Under the pieces are notes generated by a model. It made no database searches and was not told the DNA's origin. It saw nothing but the letters and a program-made list of their open reading frames with translations. A program made the translations under genes and the position numbers. Below, piece by piece: positions 61,201 through 64,000 of a stretch of DNA of 64,000 bases. Each line of letters starts with the position of its first letter. The stretch's first letter is position 1. The stretch is from Sipunculus nudus (Eukaryota; Annelida; Sipuncula; Golfingiida; Sipunculidae), in the NCBI GenBank assembly GCA_026874595.1, contig CM049307.1:74502643-74566642 (forward strand), read 5' to 3'.

Positions 61201-62763
61201 GTGTGATATGAGAACAATTGTACACCTGTCACAGCAGGGGATCTCCCCCAGTGACTGAAACAAATCAGGAACCCTGGCATAGCTGACTTCCAGTGACCTG
61301 GAGTGGCCTACCTGCATCTGGAACAAAGCAAGTGACTACAATAGACCCTCAAGATAAAATTCAATAACTAGCCTAATTTTCAACCTTTTAGTTTCAAATT
61401 TCAGATTTAAACACATTAAATACTTATGTTTACATTCTGAGAAAATTAAATCAACAGTACTCGCAGGGAAAAAATGTGCCATGGTCAAAGTTGGGTAAAA
61501 TTTCAGGTACTGATTTTATGTTTATGCTAATAACTTATAAAATTTACAAAATACAGATCTAATTTTGGGTATACAATTGAATCTTAATTAAACAAAGTTA
61601 TTTCCTTAAAAAAAAATCTCTAGCTTCAATAATTTTCATGAAACCTGAGTAAATATTTTTCCTGATTTTTTACAAAGTCAATTTTGTTTGGGCACATAAC
61701 TTAAAACAATTAAGCAATACTGACATCATTTCTGGCATGTGAAGAGCGAATGTATAGAAAAATATGTATATTATATATGATCAAAGTCAGATCAGTGGTT
61801 TTGATACTAGGCAGTCCTGAAGTGTAACAAAGGGTTTTTAATGAAAAAATGAAGTTTTTCATTAATATCTCGAAGGAATTAAGTTCTGGTGACCAAATTC
61901 TTGGCATGGTAGGGGATTTTGGAGACATCTTACTGTATGCCTAATTTAAGGAACTTAGAGCTGAAGCAGGGGAGCTGAGCTCTAGCAAACTGCATAAAAC
62001 TAGGTTGATGTAAACAATATGTGACATGGTGCTTGAAAACTTGAATAAAATCTACAGTTTTTGCTCAACTGGTTTCAAATTTTAAATGTTAACAGTTGAA
62101 ATGCTAACAAAAACATGCTTTGAAAATTAAATCCGCAGCAGTTACAGGAAAAAAACGTGCCATGGTCAAAGTTGGGCAAAGTTTAAGGTACCAATTTTTT
62201 ATTTTTGCTAATATTTCAAAAAATTTAAAAGATTTTGATCAAATTTTTGGTATACAATTTAATTTTGATTAATAAAAGTTATATTACTGGAAAAAAAGTG
62301 CTTAGCTTTAACAAGTTTTGTGTTAAGTGATCAAATTTTTTTCCTGATTATTTACAAAATGCATTATGTTTGGGCCCATAACTTTTTAAAATTATATAAT
62401 ACAGACCCAATTTCTGGCATGTACATAGGAACCATATAGAGGATTATTTATGGTAAATATGAGGAAAAACAGATGAGTGGTTTTGATATTAGGCAGTCCT
62501 GAAGTGTGAAAATAGGATTTTAATAAAAAATTGAGGTTTTTCCTTAATTTCTCAAAGGAATGAAGTCGCAAAGACCCAGTTTTCGGCTTGGTAGAAGATC
62601 TTGGGGACATCTAACATTATGCTGAATTTTGGATTCCTAGGTCTTACGGTTTCAAAACGTGCCACATCTACGGACGGACGGACGGACGGACGGACGGACA
62701 GACGGACGGACGACGGACAATGGACCACGACTATAGCTCAGATGACTTATAGTCAGCTGAGCT
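58245..62763 (-). mobile_element. Helitron-like element E2 nested in E1
   Basis: The 5' end at 62763 (minus AGCTCAGCTGACTATAAG, with a GTCC array at 62672-62716 on the plus strand as GGAC); two modules to about 61350; a block shared with element E; then G-rich and endonuclease-like modules repeated internally (59.95-60.27 and 58.95-59.16 kb); 3' end at 58245. It is 4,519 bp. Flanks ATTGGTTTTT and AATAACAAATTAAAG are joined directly in element F, so both boundaries are exact apart from a shared T. Confidence 0.78.
59964..60266 (-). pseudogene. Fragment of a non-LTR retroelement endonuclease inside E2
   Basis: The minus frame reads QMCKLLNCQQ, KPANDHGNN, MFTNCSHAS and HKILFATIS. This pattern recalls the QLI..PT....STLIDHIFTN....SDH.IVFA end of the apurinic-type endonuclease domain of non-LTR retroelements. 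The same block lies in element E at 30813-31112 (plus), and a shorter decayed copy is at about 58960-59135 (minus). The catalytic Ser-Asp-His is damaged (GHK), so it is not an active enzyme. Confidence 0.45.
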
Positions 62764-64000
62764 AAAAACCAATAAAAATTTATTAATTTATTGTTTTTTG
62801 TTATGTTCTTGGTTAAAACTACTAGATGAGTTGGGTTGGACACCTGGATCAACTGTGGCTGGCCATAAGCTGCCTGGATTCCATGTATGCCTCGCCTCAA
62901 GCGTGCATAATTTGATGAAAGGTCAACAAGGTCAACATACAGGTGACTCAAGAGGGGCTGGAGAGAGCAAAAGTCTGACAGGGTCTCATAAAAAACATTA
63001 ATAAAAGCTACAATTTTTGGCCAATTTCTTTCAGCTTTTTTAAACTGAAAAGCTGAAATGCTTATGTGTGCATGATATGAAAATTATATCAACAGTGCTC
63101 ACGGGAAACAAACGTGCCATGGTCACAGTTGGGCAAAATTTAAGGTACAAATTTTATATTTATACTAAATAAAATTTGAAAAATTCAGAACTAATTTTGG
63201 GTATTCAATTGAATCTTGATTAAATAATGTTACATCCCTGACAAAAAAATCTCTAGCTTCAGCAATGCTCTTGTTAAGGGAGTAAATATATTTCTTGATT
63301 TTTTACAAAGTGCATTATGTTTGGGCCCATAACTTAAAACAATTACACAATACTGACATCATTCTGGCATGTGCATAGAGAATGAAAAATATGTATATTA
63401 TTTATGATCAAAGTCAGATCAGTGGTTTTGATATTAGGCAGTCTTGAAGTGTAACAATGGGTTTTTAATGGAAAAATGAAGTTTTTCATTAATATCTCTA
63501 ATGTCCTAGTGACCAAATTCTTGGCATGGTAGGGCATTTTGGAGACATCTAACTGTATGCCGAATTTATGGAAATTAGAGCTGAAGCTGGGGAGCTGAGC
63601 TCTTGCAAACTGCATAACACTAGCTTGATGTAAACAATATGTTACATGGTGCTTGAAAACTTGATTAAAATCTACAGTTTTTGATCAACTGGTTTCAAAT
63701 TTTTGGTGTTAACAGTTGAAATGCTAACAAAAACAGGCTGTGAAAATTAAATCCACAGTACTTACAGGAAAAAAACGTGCCATGGTCAAAGTTGGGCAAA
63801 ATTTAAGGTACCAATTTTTTATTTTTATTAATATTTTAAAAAATTTAAAAGATTTTCATCTAATTTTGGGTATACAATTTAATTTTGATTTATTTAAGTT
63901 ATATTACTGGAAAAAAGGTCCATAGCATTAACATTTTTTGTGTTAAGTGATCAAATATCTTTTCTGATTTTTTACAAAATGCATTATGTTTGGGCCCATA

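Larger units (their letters stand above)
57490..64000 (-). mobile_element. Helitron-like element E1, interrupted, runs off right edge
   Basis: The 3' end lies at 57490 (minus: GACCCATAGGTCCCTTGTT). Segments 57490-58244 and 62764-64000 are the reverse complement of element F from 50715 back to about 48500, apart from small gaps. Between them sits E2. The 5' end is outside the window. Confidence 0.78.

Noticed and set aside
61710-61928. Repeated short frames (MSP.SPT.P...TTDLTLII) at 48925, 61710, 62392 and 63343
   Set aside because: They recur because the Helitron-like modules recur; frames shift between copies and no domain is seen.

Overview
The window is animal nuclear DNA, most likely from a mollusc and probably a bivalve. 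It is AT-rich, its genes are split by GT-AG introns, and the coding exons match animal-wide families. Much of the non-coding DNA is a kind of tandem-module repeat that I associate with bivalve genomes: short hairpin ends, a GTCC-GTCC array near the 5' end, and no target duplication. No prokaryotic feature is visible.

Genes, left to right. (1) 1-1383, minus: N-terminal 461 residues of GTF3C1, the largest TFIIIC subunit, which runs off the left edge. (2) 5184-19329, plus: GDE1, a membrane glycerophosphodiester phosphodiesterase. Four shared exons are followed by two alternative, phase-compatible pairs of final exons (5a+6a and 5b+6b), so one locus could make two complete enzymes (about 328 and 317 residues) that differ in the C-terminal third. 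GTF3C1 and GDE1 are head to head, 3.8 kb apart. (3) 33650-42651, plus: MFSD13A (TMEM180), an MFS transporter-like membrane protein of 477 residues in four coding exons. Its 6-kb second intron holds a stack of nested repeats. (4) 52763-54985, minus: the last two exons of an effector-type caspase (active-site Cys segment, linker and p10 subunit). Its upstream exons were not found and probably lie beyond the right edge.

Repeats. 24.2-25.2, 31.9-33.3 and 36.1-41.0 kb carry one tandem-module family; a reversed piece lies at 56.4-56.7 kb. A second family starts AGCTCAGCTGAC and ends in a GACCCATGGGTC hairpin plus CCTTGTT. It occurs at 29401-31168, 38650-40813 and 48100-50715 (plus), and as a nested pair on the minus strand from 57490 to beyond the right edge. 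A third element (37173-38510) has four 300-bp modules and a Helitron-like 3' end (hairpin then CTAGT). Filled and empty insertion sites can be compared inside the window and show insertion after a T-run without target duplication. There are also pogo/Tigger-like MITEs, tRNA-derived SINEs, minisatellites, AT microsatellites and two strong inverted repeats (26107-26163 and 52486-52690).

The four genes have unrelated jobs (Pol III transcription, lysophospholipid/glycerophosphodiester breakdown, membrane transport, apoptosis), and I see no sign that they act as a system. The most unusual points are the duplicated GDE1 end exons, the datable nest of Helitron-like elements that carry a piece of a retroelement endonuclease, and a minisatellite that multiplies a splice donor in MFSD13A.
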